Positions 1 through 10,146 of a stretch of 64,000 bases of DNA are shown here, in pieces. A program made the translations under genes and the position numbers. The notes beneath the pieces are model-generated. The model saw only the letters and a list, made by a program, of their open reading frames with translations. It searched no databases and was not told the origin of the DNA. Source of the stretch: Clostridiales bacterium (GTDB taxonomy: Bacteria > Bacillota > Clostridia > Lachnospirales > Lachnospiraceae). Every line of letters starts with the position of its first letter. The first letter of the stretch is position 1. The stretch spans positions 20,265 to 84,264 of the forward strand of contig JAJBUA010000031.1 of assembly GCA_020860565.1 (NCBI GenBank), in the 5' to 3' direction.

Positions 1-2
1 AT

Positions 3-332
3 AAGCCGGCAGAGAACCGTTTTGTGGAGAATACTACGATCGGAGCTGTCATCACGAACGCGGATTTTACGAAAACACAGCTTTGCAGGATTGCGTCTCT
101 GACGCACAACGGGCTTGCCCGTGCCATACGTCCGGTTCACACGTCTGCAGACGGTGACAGTATCTATGCACTGTCAACAGGCGGGATTCAGGCGGATGCA
201 GATATGGTCGGCACGCTGGCGGCAGAGGTGATGGCGGAGGCAATTTTAGTTGCTGTAAAAAGCGCGGATGCCGCCTATGGATTTCCCTCGTGGAAGAGCT
301 TACAGGAAAATGAAATTCAGAATATAAGATGA
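3..332 (+). CDS. P1 family peptidase (S58/DmpA-like), C-terminal part; 5' end outside window
   Basis: Open frame from the window edge: NTTIGAVITNADFTKTQ...HNGLARAIRPVHTSADGDSIYALSTG matches the S58 family C-terminus. Confidence 0.78.
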   Translation, partial: KPAENRFVENTTIGAVITNADFTKTQLCRIASLTHNGLARAIRPVHTSADGDSIYALSTGGIQADADMVGTLAAEVMAEAILVAVKSADAAYGFPSWKSLQENEIQNIR

Positions 333-1120
333 GACAGGATAAACAAAAAGAGAAGAAAAGTATCCGGCTGTCGGATAGCTGCCGGATCGCGTTTTCCATG
401 TATTCAAAGATTCCGGTTCCGCAGACAGAGTGGACCGAGGATGGCATGCGGTATGCCATGTGTTTTTTCCCGGCGGTGGGAGCGGTGCTGGGATTTGCTG
501 TTGTGTGTTTTCATCTGTTATCCGGCCGGATGGGGCTTGGCATGATCGCTGACGCATGCTTCGGAACCGCATTGCCGCTCCTTGTCACCGGCGGAATCCA
601 TATGGATGGTTTCCTGGATACTGTGGACGCCCTGAGTTCGTGGCAGGATCGGGAAACAAAGCTTGCGATCATGAAGGATCCGCATACGGGAGCTTTTGCC
701 GTCATTGGATGTGGCGTTTATCTGCTCTGCTATCTGGCGGCGTACAGCGAACTTAAGACAGGAGCTTTTCCTGCGATAGCAGGAATTCATGTAGGAACCA
801 GGGCACTCAGCGGGTGGGCAGTTGTAGCGTTTCCCAAGGCAAAGAAAGAAGGACTTGTGAGTACCTTTGCCGGACAGGCGGATACACGGACAGTAAAGAT
901 TTCCATGGTGTTATGGGGGCTGGCGGCAGCAGGATATGTGGCGATAACAGCCGGTCCGCTGACAGCAGCCGGGATTTGCCTGACCGGTTTTCTGTGCCTG
1001 ATGGGGTATCACCGGATGGCTGTAAGAGAGTTTGGCGGAGTTACGGGAGATCTGGCGGGCTTTTTTCAGCAGAGTTGTGAATTGCTTACGATCGCAGTGC
1101 TGGCCTTTCTGACTTCATAG
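329..1120 (+). CDS. cobS: adenosylcobinamide-GDP ribazoletransferase (cobalamin synthase)
   Basis: 263 aa; FSMYSKIPVP...GGIHMDGFLDTVDALSSWQDRETKLAIMKDPHTGAFAVIG motifs; overlaps the previous stop; in a cobalamin cluster. Confidence 0.93.
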   Translation: MRQDKQKEKKSIRLSDSCRIAFSMYSKIPVPQTEWTEDGMRYAMCFFPAVGAVLGFAVVCFHLLSGRMGLGMIADACFGTALPLLVTGGIHMDGFLDTVDALSSWQDRETKLAIMKDPHTGAFAVIGCGVYLLCYLAAYSELKTGAFPAIAGIHVGTRALSGWAVVAFPKAKKEGLVSTFAGQADTRTVKISMVLWGLAAAGYVAITAGPLTAAGICLTGFLCLMGYHRMAVREFGGVTGDLAGFFQQSCELLTIAVLAFLTS

Positions 1121-1139
1121 GGAGTTTCATGAGATTAAA

Positions 1140-1595
1140 ATGTCAGGGAGAAGTATTCCGGTGTATTCAGATGATGCAGTTTTTGACAGGATGGTACTTG
1201 AGATGATTTTGGTGATCGGGGGAGCCAGTCAGGGGAAAGACCGCTTTGCCTGTGGACTCCTAATGGCTGGTAATGAAATAAAATATGAAAAGAATCTGGC
1301 GCGCGGGGGACGTGATCTGCCGGACACTGTATTTCAAAAACCGTATGTGTCAGGATATCAGGAGATCATCCGGACTCTTTTAGAAGAAGGACGTGATCCG
1401 GAGACATTTACCAGTGAACTGATTGCGGCAGATCCTGAACTGGTCGTTATGGATGAGGTCGGCAGCGGGATTGTACCGATTTCCCGCGATGAGCGCGAGT
1501 ATCGGGAAGCTGTGGGCAGGGCTGGACAGCTGCTGGCAGCGCATGCAGAACAGGTATACCGGGTTATATGTGGCATCGGTATGAGGATTAAATAA
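1140..1595 (+). CDS. CobU-like adenosylcobinamide kinase/guanylyltransferase (short form); start uncertain
   Basis: ILVIGGASQGKDRFA P-loop-like start, VVMDEVGSGIVPISRDEREYREAVGRAGQLLA typical of CobU; between cobS and cbiB. Confidence 0.8.
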   Translation: MSGRSIPVYSDDAVFDRMVLEMILVIGGASQGKDRFACGLLMAGNEIKYEKNLARGGRDLPDTVFQKPYVSGYQEIIRTLLEEGRDPETFTSELIAADPELVVMDEVGSGIVPISRDEREYREAVGRAGQLLAAHAEQVYRVICGIGMRIK

Positions 1596-1613
1596 GCGGA
1601 CAGAGGAGCACAT

Positions 1614-2594
1614 ATGGTATATGAAATGATGGCGGCAATCTGGCTGGGCTTTGTGGTGGATCTGATCGTGGGGGATCCGCAGGGCTGGCCTCATGTGGTG
1701 CGCCTGATCGGCTGGGTGATCCAAAGGCTGGAGATAACTCTGAGAAAATACTTTCCTCAGACAAAGGCCGGACAGCTGGCGGCGGGAAGAGAGCTTGTAA
1801 TTCTGGTGCTGATGGCGACAGCAATCATCAGTACCGGATTTTTACGAGTGTCAGACAGGATACATCCGCTGCTTTTTTTAATCATATCCGTATTCTTTTG
1901 CTGGCAGGTGCTTGCGGCAAAGTCGCTTTATGTGGAAAGCGGTAAGGTATGGCAGGCATTTCAACAGGGAGATACCGGGCGTGCGCGCGAGGCGGTATCT
2001 ATGATTGTCGGAAGAGATACCGAACTTCTGGACGAGGCGGGCATTATCCGTGCGGCAATCGAGACGGTCGCAGAGAATACTTCGGATGGTGTGGTGGCTC
2101 CGCTTTTTTATCTGTTTCTGCTGGGACCGGTTGGGGGACTCCTCTATAAGGCGGTTAATACGATGGATTCGATGGTCGGTTACCAGAATGAAAAATACCG
2201 TTATTTTGGCAGGGCAGCCGCAAAAATTGATGATCTGTTAAACTGGATTCCTTCGCGTCTGTCTGCGCTTTTGATGATTGCGGCGGCATGGCTTCTGCCG
2301 GGATATGACGGCGCGGCTGCCTGGCGGATCTGGAGACGCGACCGGCATAATCATAAGAGCCCGAATTCAGCACAGACAGAGGCGGCCTGCGCCGGGGCGC
2401 TGCATCTGATGCTGGCAGGAGATGCCTGGTATTTCGGTGAACTTCATCATAAACCAACGATTGGAGATCCGGACAGGACGGCGGAAGCGGATGATATCCG
2501 GAGAGCCGGCAGGCTGATGCTGATGACGGCGTTCCTTGCTTTAGTATTTTTCACTGTGTTGATGGTGATTCTGACGGGAGGCTATAAAGGATGA
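1614..2594 (+). CDS. cbiB: adenosylcobinamide-phosphate synthase (CbiB/CobD family)
   Basis: DLIVGDPQGWPHVVRLIGWVI, ETVAENTSDGVVAPLFY, KAVNTMDSMVGYQNEKYRYFGRAAAKIDD motifs. Confidence 0.95.
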   Translation: MVYEMMAAIWLGFVVDLIVGDPQGWPHVVRLIGWVIQRLEITLRKYFPQTKAGQLAAGRELVILVLMATAIISTGFLRVSDRIHPLLFLIISVFFCWQVLAAKSLYVESGKVWQAFQQGDTGRAREAVSMIVGRDTELLDEAGIIRAAIETVAENTSDGVVAPLFYLFLLGPVGGLLYKAVNTMDSMVGYQNEKYRYFGRAAAKIDDLLNWIPSRLSALLMIAAAWLLPGYDGAAAWRIWRRDRHNHKSPNSAQTEAACAGALHLMLAGDAWYFGELHHKPTIGDPDRTAEADDIRRAGRLMLMTAFLALVFFTVLMVILTGGYKG

Positions 2595-3652
2595 CAGAAG
2601 TTCGACATGGCGGCGATATTTACCGCAATCCGGTCCGGCTGGATTATTCGGTGAATTGCAATCCGCTGGGGATGCCGGATCCGGTAAAGGAGGCACTGCG
2701 CTCCTCCGTGGAGTCATGGGCTGTTTATCCGGACAGGTACTGTGACGAGCTTCGTGAAAAGCTGGCGGAAAAACTTGAGGTAAAAAAAGAATGGATTCTT
2801 TGCGGCAACGGTGCAGCAGAACTGATCTATGATCTGGTGGCAGCGGTGCGCCCGCGAAAGGCGAGAGTGCCGGTTCCTTCGTTTACTGAGTATGAAGCAG
2901 CGCTTTCGAGAACCGGATGTGCGGTATTTTATGAAAAGACACGGAAAGAAGAAAGATTCCGGCTGGATATCGGGAATTACCGGAAGAAAATTTCCGATGA
3001 TACGGATTTGGTAATTTTGTGTAATCCCAACAACCCGAACGGATTTGCAGTGAATGAGTGGGATGTACGGGAATTAGCTGACAGATGCCGGAAAAAAGGG
3101 GCGGTTCTGCTGGTTGACGAGTGTTTTGCAGAATTGACGGAAAAACCACAGCAGTACAGCGTGATATCCGCCTGCGGAAAATATCCGAATCTTGTGGTTC
3201 TGCGGGCTTTTACGAAGACGTTTGCGATGGCCGGGCTGCGGCTGGGATATCTGGTTACATCCGACCGGAATCTGCTGGAAAAGATCCGCAGGTATCGGCA
3301 GCCGTGGAATGTGTCGGTTCCCGCACAGGTCGCCGGAATCGCGGCAGTATCTGATGTGTCTGAGGATTATCTGAAAAAGTCACGGGAACTGATTGCTGCG
3401 GAACGGATCTATCTGACAGAGAAGCTTGCCGCGATGGGATTTCATGTATTCCCATCGGCAGCAAATTATCTGTTGTTTGAAAGTCCGGTACCGGAGCTTT
3501 ATGAGAAATGCCTGAAGGGCGGACTGCTGATCCGTGATTGTTCGGACTACCAGGGTCTGGTCGGTGGGTTTTACAGAATCAGTGTACGTACCCGCAGGGA
3601 GAATGAGGAGATGCTGGAAATTATCAGGAAGACGCTGGAAACTTACCCCTGA
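2591..3652 (+). CDS. cobD: PLP-dependent class I aminotransferase, likely threonine-phosphate decarboxylase (CobD-type)
   Basis: HGGDIYRNPVRLDYSVNCNPLGMP N-terminus, FTKTFAMAGLRLGYL PLP lysine motif; 4-nt overlap with cbiB. A HisC role cannot be excluded. Confidence 0.8.
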   Translation: MTEVRHGGDIYRNPVRLDYSVNCNPLGMPDPVKEALRSSVESWAVYPDRYCDELREKLAEKLEVKKEWILCGNGAAELIYDLVAAVRPRKARVPVPSFTEYEAALSRTGCAVFYEKTRKEERFRLDIGNYRKKISDDTDLVILCNPNNPNGFAVNEWDVRELADRCRKKGAVLLVDECFAELTEKPQQYSVISACGKYPNLVVLRAFTKTFAMAGLRLGYLVTSDRNLLEKIRRYRQPWNVSVPAQVAGIAAVSDVSEDYLKKSRELIAAERIYLTEKLAAMGFHVFPSAANYLLFESPVPELYEKCLKGGLLIRDCSDYQGLVGGFYRISVRTRRENEEMLEIIRKTLETYP

Positions 3653-4089
3653 CTTAATTTGCTGTTCTGGTATTCCCCGCTGAAGGTTACTTCTCTGCCG
3701 AACCAGTGCGGCGGAGTGAAGGACAGGGCCATTTCTTCCGTAGGAAATTCTACTTCTGCAAGTATCAGGCCGGTGTATTTCCCGGAGAAAACATCCAGGT
3801 CGATGGTAAGATCGGAGCCTTCGAGCGGAATCCGGTATCTTTTTTTGGTGAGGATCAGACCGTCTGCCTTGGAGAGCAGATGGCTGTAGGCCTCTTTGGT
3901 GAGGGGAAGATTGGCTTCTTCGCGCATGAGAAGCCCACCGGATTTGTAGGTCAGATAGTAGTCGTCATCTGAGCGGCGGATCCGTACAACCGGGGAGGTA
4001 CACAGATAAGCCTGCTCAATTTGCTGAGAGGGATAATCCTGATAGTTGTCGGGCAGTGTGTCAATGAGATATTTACGTTCGATTTCCAT
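3643..4089 (-). CDS. CYTH domain protein
   Basis: MEIERKYLI start, VVRIRRSDDDYYLTYKS, ILAEVEF; triphosphate tunnel metalloenzyme signature. Confidence 0.85.
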   Translation of the reverse strand: MEIERKYLIDTLPDNYQDYPSQQIEQAYLCTSPVVRIRRSDDDYYLTYKSGGLLMREEANLPLTKEAYSHLLSKADGLILTKKRYRIPLEGSDLTIDLDVFSGKYTGLILAEVEFPTEEMALSFTPPHWFGREVTFSGEYQNSKLSQG

Positions 4090-4265
4090 AAATCAGTCAC
4101 CTCGTATCATAATTTTCATCCTTTGTTCTCAATCATAACCCGGATCGGGAAAAAGAAAAAGAGGAAAGCGGAATTTTTTTGGAAAAATCACGTCGAAACA
4201 TGAAAAAATCCTCAAAAATCGCGGATAAACGCAAAAAAAGGTACTGGTAATTGCAAATAAACTAT

Positions 4266-4273
4266 GTTATAAT
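4266..4273 (+). promoter_or_regulatory. extended -10 promoter element upstream of tig
   Basis: TGTTATAAT (TGnTATAAT) in the intergenic region before tig; no clear -35. Confidence 0.5.
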
Positions 4274-4337
4274 AAGCGCTTGAAGTGTGGCGTCTTGCCG
4301 TGACAGCCATACATTAATTTAGGAGGAACCCCATATT

Positions 4338-5624
4338 ATGAGTTTACAAGTCGAAAAATTAGAAAAAAACATGGCAAAACTGACCGTTGAAGTATCGGCA
4401 GAGCAGTTCGAAGAAGCTCTTAAAACTTCCTATATCAAAAATAAAAACAGATTTAGTGTACCAGGATTTCGTAAGGGCAAAGTTCCTCAGTCATTGGTGG
4501 AAAAAATGTACGGCGAAGAAGTCCTGTACGAGGACGCGATTAATGAAGTTTTGAATCGTACTTATCCGGACGCGGCGGAGGAGAGCGGACTTGAGATTGT
4601 TTCCAGACCGGAGATCGATGTGACGCAGGTTAAGAAGGGACAGACGATGATTTATACGGCTACTGTTGCCGTAAAGCCTGAAGTTACGCTGGGAGAATAT
4701 AAGGGCATCGAGGTTGAGAGGGCAAAACCGGAAGTGACGGATGCGGATATCGAAGCGGAGATCAAAAAGGCTCAGGATCAGAATTCACGGCTGGTAGCGG
4801 TAGAGGATCGCCCGGTTGCGGATGGCGACCAGACGGTGATCGATTTTGCAGGTTCTGTTGACGGTACCGCGTTTGAAGGCGGTACGGCGGAGGATTATCC
4901 TCTGACGATCGGTTCTCATTCCTTTATTGAAGGCTTTGAGGAACAGATCATTGGCATGAATCTCAAGGAAGAAAAGGACATTGAGGTGACCTTCCCGGAG
5001 AATTATCATGCGGCGGAACTGGCCGGGAAACCGGCGGTATTTAAGGTAAAGGTGAAGGAGATCAAAGTGAAGGAGCTTCCGGAAGTGGACGACGAGTTTG
5101 CCAGCGAGGTTTCTGATTTTGAGACACTGGATGAATATAAGGCAGATCTTCGTGAGAAACTGGAAAAAACGAAGCAGGCGCAGGCAACGGCTGAGAATGA
5201 AAACAATGTTGTTGCAAAGGTAGTGGAGAATGCTTCCATGGATATCCCGGAGGCAATGATTGATCTGCAGGTCGACAATATGATTGATGACTATGCAGCC
5301 AATATGCGCCGGCAGGGCCTGAGCCTGGAACAGTATTTCCAGTTTACCGGGATGACGATGGAGCAGCTGCGTGATGAGGTTCGTCCGGAAGCTGAGCAGA
5401 GGATCCGTACCCGTCTGGTACTGGAAGCGGTAGTCGCGGCGGAGAAGATTGAGGCTACGGATGAGGCAGTTGAGGAAGAACTCAAGAAGATGGCTGAGCG
5501 TTATAAGATGGAGCCGGATCAGGTGAAGGAGACCATGGGCGATCGTGGAATCGAGAGGATGAAGGAAGATCTGGCGATTCAGGAAGCTGTTGATTTCCTG
5601 GTAGCGGAAGCAAAACTGGTTTAA
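4338..5624 (+). CDS. tig: trigger factor
   Basis: 428 aa; VPGFRKGKVPQ motif, FKBP-like domain, followed by clpP-clpX; AGGAGG RBS. Confidence 0.97.
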   Translation: MSLQVEKLEKNMAKLTVEVSAEQFEEALKTSYIKNKNRFSVPGFRKGKVPQSLVEKMYGEEVLYEDAINEVLNRTYPDAAEESGLEIVSRPEIDVTQVKKGQTMIYTATVAVKPEVTLGEYKGIEVERAKPEVTDADIEAEIKKAQDQNSRLVAVEDRPVADGDQTVIDFAGSVDGTAFEGGTAEDYPLTIGSHSFIEGFEEQIIGMNLKEEKDIEVTFPENYHAAELAGKPAVFKVKVKEIKVKELPEVDDEFASEVSDFETLDEYKADLREKLEKTKQAQATAENENNVVAKVVENASMDIPEAMIDLQVDNMIDDYAANMRRQGLSLEQYFQFTGMTMEQLRDEVRPEAEQRIRTRLVLEAVVAAEKIEATDEAVEEELKKMAERYKMEPDQVKETMGDRGIERMKEDLAIQEAVDFLVAEAKLV

Positions 5625-5642
5625 TACGCTGAAGGGCGTACA

Positions 5643-5675
5643 GAGGGAGTCCCGCAGGCGGAACTCCCTTTTTAC
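5643..5675 (+). terminator. intrinsic terminator after tig
   Basis: GGGAGTcccgcaggcggaACTCCC followed by TTTTT. Confidence 0.75.
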
Positions 5676-5702
5676 CATCATAAGATTTATGGAGGTTAAA
5701 AA

Positions 5703-6284
5703 ATGAGTTTGGTGCCTTATGTGATAGAATCTACCAGCAGAGGCGAGAGATCCTATGATATTTATTCCCGTCTTCTGAAAGAACGGATTATTTTCCTGGG
5801 CGAGGAAGTGAATGATGTGACGGCAAGCCTGATTGTGGCCCAGCTTCTCTTCCTGGAGTCAGAGGATCCCGGCAAAGATATTAATCTTTATATCAACAGC
5901 CCGGGCGGTTCGGTAACGGCGGGTATGGCAATTTATGATACGATGAATTACATTAAATGCGATGTTTCTACTGTCTGCATCGGTATGGCTGCCAGTATGG
6001 GCGCTTTTCTGCTGGCTGGTGGTGCGAAAGGCAAACGCTTTGCCCTGCCGAATGCGGAGGTTATGATCCATCAGCCGTCCGGCGGCGCTCAGGGACAGGC
6101 GACCGAGATCCAGATTGTGGCGGAGAAAATTTTGCAGACGAAGAAAAAGCTGAATGAAATTCTTGCGGCAAATACCGGGCAGCCTTATGAGGTGATCTGC
6201 AGAGATACGGAGCGGGATCATTATATGACTGCTGAGGAAGCAAAAGAGTATGGCCTGATTGATCAGGTGATTTCGAGTCATTAG
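5703..6284 (+). CDS. clpP: ATP-dependent Clp protease proteolytic subunit
   Basis: 193 aa; [45 protein letters not shown]. Confidence 0.98.
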   Translation: MSLVPYVIESTSRGERSYDIYSRLLKERIIFLGEEVNDVTASLIVAQLLFLESEDPGKDINLYINSPGGSVTAGMAIYDTMNYIKCDVSTVCIGMAASMGAFLLAGGAKGKRFALPNAEVMIHQPSGGAQGQATEIQIVAEKILQTKKKLNEILAANTGQPYEVICRDTERDHYMTAEEAKEYGLIDQVISSH

Positions 6285-6303
6285 AAGGGACAGAGGTGTT
6301 GAT

Positions 6304-7605
6304 ATGCCGAATAGAATTGACGACAAAGTCAGATGCTCTTTCTGCGGGAAAAGTCAGGATCAGGTAAGAAAACTGATTTCCGGCATGAGTAAGGTATATA
6401 TCTGCGACGAGTGTGTGGAGTTGTGCGGGGAGATTCTGGAGGAAGATGAAGAGGAAGGCGAATCTTCGATTCCGGATCTGAACGGGATTAACCTGCTGAA
6501 GCCGAAGGAAATCAAAAGCTTTCTGGATGAGTATGTCATTGGTCAGGATCAGGCAAAGAAAGCGCTTTCGGTCGCAGTCTACAATCATTATAAACGTATT
6601 ACATCGATGAAAGATATGGATGTGGAAGTGCAGAAGAGTAATATCCTGATGCTGGGTCCGACCGGCTCCGGTAAGACCTATCTTGCACAGACACTGGCTA
6701 AGGTTTTAAATGTGCCGTTTGCGATTGCTGACGCGACTGCACTTACAGAAGCGGGATATGTCGGTGAAGATGTGGAAAATATTCTGCTGAAGCTGATTCA
6801 GGCAGCCGAATATGACATTCCCAGAGCGGAATACGGCATTATCTATATCGATGAAATTGATAAAATTACAAAGAAATCAGAAAACGTATCCATTACCAGA
6901 GATGTATCCGGAGAAGGTGTGCAGCAGGCTCTGCTTAAAATTCTCGAAGGGACACTGGCAAGTGTGCCTCCTCAGGGCGGCAGAAAGCATCCTCATCAGG
7001 AATTGCTTCAGATCGATACGACCAATATTCTGTTTATCTGCGGCGGAGCTTTTGATGGTCTGGAAAAGATCATCGAAAGACGTCTCAGTACGGGATCCAT
7101 CGGGTTCAATGCGGAGATTGTGGATCGGAACCACACAGATATCGATGAGCTTTTAAAACAGGTCGAGCCGCAGGATCTGGTGAAGTTCGGGCTGATTCCG
7201 GAGTTTATCGGGCGCGTACCGGTGACTGTGTCACTGGATTCACTGGATGAAAGCGCGCTGATACGGATCCTCACAGAACCGAAGAACGCACTGACAAAAC
7301 AATACCAGAAATTATTTGAGATTGATGACGTCAGACTGGAATTTACGCCGGAAGCGCTGCAGGAAGTGGCTCATCAGGCGGTGGAGCGCAAGACCGGCGC
7401 TAGGGGACTCCGGTCGATTCTGGAAAATGTTATGATGGATCTGATGTATGAGATTCCGTCGGATAATACGATCGGCATATGTACAGTCTCCCGCGATGCC
7501 GTACTGAAAAAGTGTCCTCCGGATCTGATCTATCGTGACCAGGCTGTGCCGAAGAAATCTTTTGTACAGAGATTCAAGAAAGAAAAGACGGGCGAGATTG
7601 CGTAA
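6304..7605 (+). CDS. clpX: ATP-dependent Clp protease ATP-binding subunit ClpX
   Basis: N-terminal Cys4 zinc finger (CSFCGKSQ...CDECVELC), [25 protein letters not shown]. Confidence 0.98.
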   Translation: MPNRIDDKVRCSFCGKSQDQVRKLISGMSKVYICDECVELCGEILEEDEEEGESSIPDLNGINLLKPKEIKSFLDEYVIGQDQAKKALSVAVYNHYKRITSMKDMDVEVQKSNILMLGPTGSGKTYLAQTLAKVLNVPFAIADATALTEAGYVGEDVENILLKLIQAAEYDIPRAEYGIIYIDEIDKITKKSENVSITRDVSGEGVQQALLKILEGTLASVPPQGGRKHPHQELLQIDTTNILFICGGAFDGLEKIIERRLSTGSIGFNAEIVDRNHTDIDELLKQVEPQDLVKFGLIPEFIGRVPVTVSLDSLDESALIRILTEPKNALTKQYQKLFEIDDVRLEFTPEALQEVAHQAVERKTGARGLRSILENVMMDLMYEIPSDNTIGICTVSRDAVLKKCPPDLIYRDQAVPKKSFVQRFKKEKTGEIA

Positions 7606-7608
7606 AAC

Positions 7609-7640
7609 AAATGGGAGCGTTGTGCTCCCATTTACTTTTA
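7609..7640 (+). terminator. intrinsic terminator after clpX
   Basis: AAATGGGAGCgttgtGCTCCCATTT followed by a T-rich tail. Confidence 0.75.
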
Positions 7641-7812
7641 TGCGCACGGCCGGATAGAGAAGTTTTGCAGCTGACGCTGCATCCGGGTCTACGCTCCGCT
7701 TCGGTCGGCGCTAAACGGATGTTCACCGGACATCCAGCGCCGGCGCGGCGAGTATGAGGCAAAAAGCTGCCTCCTACTCGATCACAGAGCCGGGTAAGAA
7801 ACTTTTGCAGGA
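7641..7812 (+). repeat. dispersed post-terminator repeat, copy 1 (extended, with partial second unit)
   Basis: Shares TTTTGCAGCTGACGCTGCATCCG and GCGAGTATGAGGC...GCCTCCTACTCGATCA blocks with 28747-28839 and 34631-34720; the start motif recurs at 7784-7810 (CACAGAGCCGGGTAAGAAACTTTTGCAG). Confidence 0.8.
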
Positions 7813-7836
7813 CAAAAGATATAAGGAGGAAAGAGT

Positions 7837-10146
7837 ATGGAAGAGACCATTTTGATGTTGCCGGTAATTGCCCTGCGCGGACTGACGGTACTTCCAGGTA
7901 TGACAGTAAATTTTGATATCAGCAGGGAAAAATCGATCAATGCGGTAGAAAAGGCAATGGTAACGGATCAGAAAGTATTTCTGGTCACACAGCATGATCC
8001 GAATGAAGCGGAACCGGATCAGGATCAGCTGTTTCAATATGGAACAATCTCCCGGATCCGACAGCTTGTAAAAATGCCGGGTAACATTGTCCGTGTTATG
8101 ACAGAAGGACTTTCCCGCGCGGAACTGATCGATCTGGATACAGAGGGAGATTCGCTGACAGGTGAAGTTCTCGAACGAAAGCCGGAGAATAATACGGATC
8201 CGGTTGTCGCGGAGGCGATGATCCGGATCCTCAAAGAACAGATAGAGTCCTTTGGAAATCTGCACCCGAAATTTGCCAGAGAGGTGATGAAGGGCCTGTT
8301 GTCGGTCCGGGACCTGGAAAAGCTGATGCTGGAAACGGCTTCCCAGATCCCATGGGATTACACCGTGCGTCAGAATTATCTGGAGCAGGAAAGCTTTACC
8401 GGATGTTATGAAGTGCTGGTTTCGAGTCTGATTAATGAGATTGAGATTTCCAGGATACGCAGAGAATTCCAGGAAAAGGTGAAGCAGAGCGTCGATAAGA
8501 ACCAGAAAGATTACATCCTTCGGGAACAGATGAAGGTGATCCGTGAAGAACTGGGAGATAATGAGGAGTCGGAGGCAGAAGAATTTGAGCGAAAGGTTCG
8601 TGCGCTGAGGGCGGATAAAGAGGTAAAAGAAAAACTTCTTAAGGACATCGACCATTTAAAATCGATGCAGAGCATGAGCCAGGAGGCAAATGTACTGCGT
8701 ACTTACCTGGAAACTCTGCTGGAACTTCCCTGGAACAAGGTATCCCGTGATGACAATGATATCCATCATGCGGAACAGATTTTAAATGAGGATCATTACG
8801 GGCTGGAAAAAGTCAAAGAGCGTGTGCTGGAATATCTGGCGGTACGCGTTCTGGCAAAGAAGAACAATGGGGCGATTCTCTGTCTGGTAGGACCGCCAGG
8901 AACCGGTAAGAAGTCGGTTGGTCGTTCAATTGCCCGTGCACTGAATAAAAAATATGTTCGCATCAGCCTGGGGGGCATCCGCGATGAGGCGGAGATCCGC
9001 GGCCATAGAAAGACCTATATCGGCGCAATGCCGGGACGTCTGGTAGAGGGATTGCGTCAGGCCGGAGTTTCCAATCCCCTGATGCTGCTGGATGAGATTG
9101 ATAAGGTGAGTTCCGATTACAAAGGAGATACTTCATCGGCTCTCCTTGAGGTTCTGGACGGAGAACAGAATGTCAGATTCCGGGATCATTATGTGGAACT
9201 TCCGGTAAATCTTTCCAACGTCATGTTTATTGCAACCGCCAATACGACGGAAACGATACCGCGTCCGCTTTTAGACCGGATGGAGATTATTGAGATTAAC
9301 AGCTACACCGAAAATGAAAAATTTCACATTGCGAAGGATTTTCTGCTTCCCAAGCAGCTGGAAAAACATGGGATTCATCCCGGACAGCTGACTATTACGG
9401 ATAAAGCGCTGCGCAAAATCATCCATAATTATACGAGAGAGGCCGGCGTGCGCAACCTCGAACGAAGAATCAGCGATATCTGTCGGAAATCGGCGAGAAA
9501 GATTCTTGAGGATAGGAAGAGAACGGTGCGTGTCACAGAAGTCAGTCTGGAAAAATATCTGGGAAAAGAACGGATTTCTTTCGAAAACGCGAACGAAGAG
9601 GATCAGATCGGTATTGTACGCGGACTGGCATGGACCAGTGTGGGAGGCGATACGCTGGAGATTGAAGTAAACTGCATGCCGGGAAAGGGCGAACTGAAGA
9701 TGACCGGTCAGATGGGTGACGTCATGAAGGAATCCGCGATGATTGCACTGACTTTTGTCCGCTCCGTTTGCCCGGAATATGGCGTCGAGGAGGATTATTT
9801 CGATAAGCATGATCTTCATTTGCATATCCCTGAGGGAGCAGTACCCAAGGACGGCCCGTCGGCTGGCATTACGATGGCGACGGCGATGCTTTCGGCGGTA
9901 ACCGGCAGAAAAGTATCGGCAAAGGTCGCGATGACCGGCGAGATTACGCTGCGCGGCCGCGTCCTTCCGATTGGCGGTCTGAAGGAAAAAATCCTTGCGG
10001 CCAAAATGGCCGGAATGAAAACCGTTCTGGTACCGGATAAAAACCGTCCGGATATTGCGGAGCTGTCCAAAGAGATTACAGGCGGACTGAAAATCGTGTA
10101 CGTAACGACAATGACTGATGTATTGAAAGAGGCATTTGTTTTATGA
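7837..10146 (+). CDS. lon: ATP-dependent protease Lon
   Basis: 769 aa; LPVIALRGLTVLPGM N-domain, LLDEIDK Walker B, KDGPSAGITMATAM catalytic Ser, GGLKEKILAA Lys. Walker A reads GPPGTGKKS. Confidence 0.96.
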   Translation: MEETILMLPVIALRGLTVLPGMTVNFDISREKSINAVEKAMVTDQKVFLVTQHDPNEAEPDQDQLFQYGTISRIRQLVKMPGNIVRVMTEGLSRAELIDLDTEGDSLTGEVLERKPENNTDPVVAEAMIRILKEQIESFGNLHPKFAREVMKGLLSVRDLEKLMLETASQIPWDYTVRQNYLEQESFTGCYEVLVSSLINEIEISRIRREFQEKVKQSVDKNQKDYILREQMKVIREELGDNEESEAEEFERKVRALRADKEVKEKLLKDIDHLKSMQSMSQEANVLRTYLETLLELPWNKVSRDDNDIHHAEQILNEDHYGLEKVKERVLEYLAVRVLAKKNNGAILCLVGPPGTGKKSVGRSIARALNKKYVRISLGGIRDEAEIRGHRKTYIGAMPGRLVEGLRQAGVSNPLMLLDEIDKVSSDYKGDTSSALLEVLDGEQNVRFRDHYVELPVNLSNVMFIATANTTETIPRPLLDRMEIIEINSYTENEKFHIAKDFLLPKQLEKHGIHPGQLTITDKALRKIIHNYTREAGVRNLERRISDICRKSARKILEDRKRTVRVTEVSLEKYLGKERISFENANEEDQIGIVRGLAWTSVGGDTLEIEVNCMPGKGELKMTGQMGDVMKESAMIALTFVRSVCPEYGVEEDYFDKHDLHLHIPEGAVPKDGPSAGITMATAMLSAVTGRKVSAKVAMTGEITLRGRVLPIGGLKEKILAAKMAGMKTVLVPDKNRPDIAELSKEITGGLKIVYVTTMTDVLKEAFVL

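Noticed and set aside
4785-5681. 298-aa minus-strand ORF opposite tig
   Set aside because: Antisense shadow of a clear trigger factor gene; no recognisable domain.
7774-8655. 293-aa minus-strand ORF opposite lon
   Set aside because: Antisense shadow; overlaps the lon start region and shows no domain.
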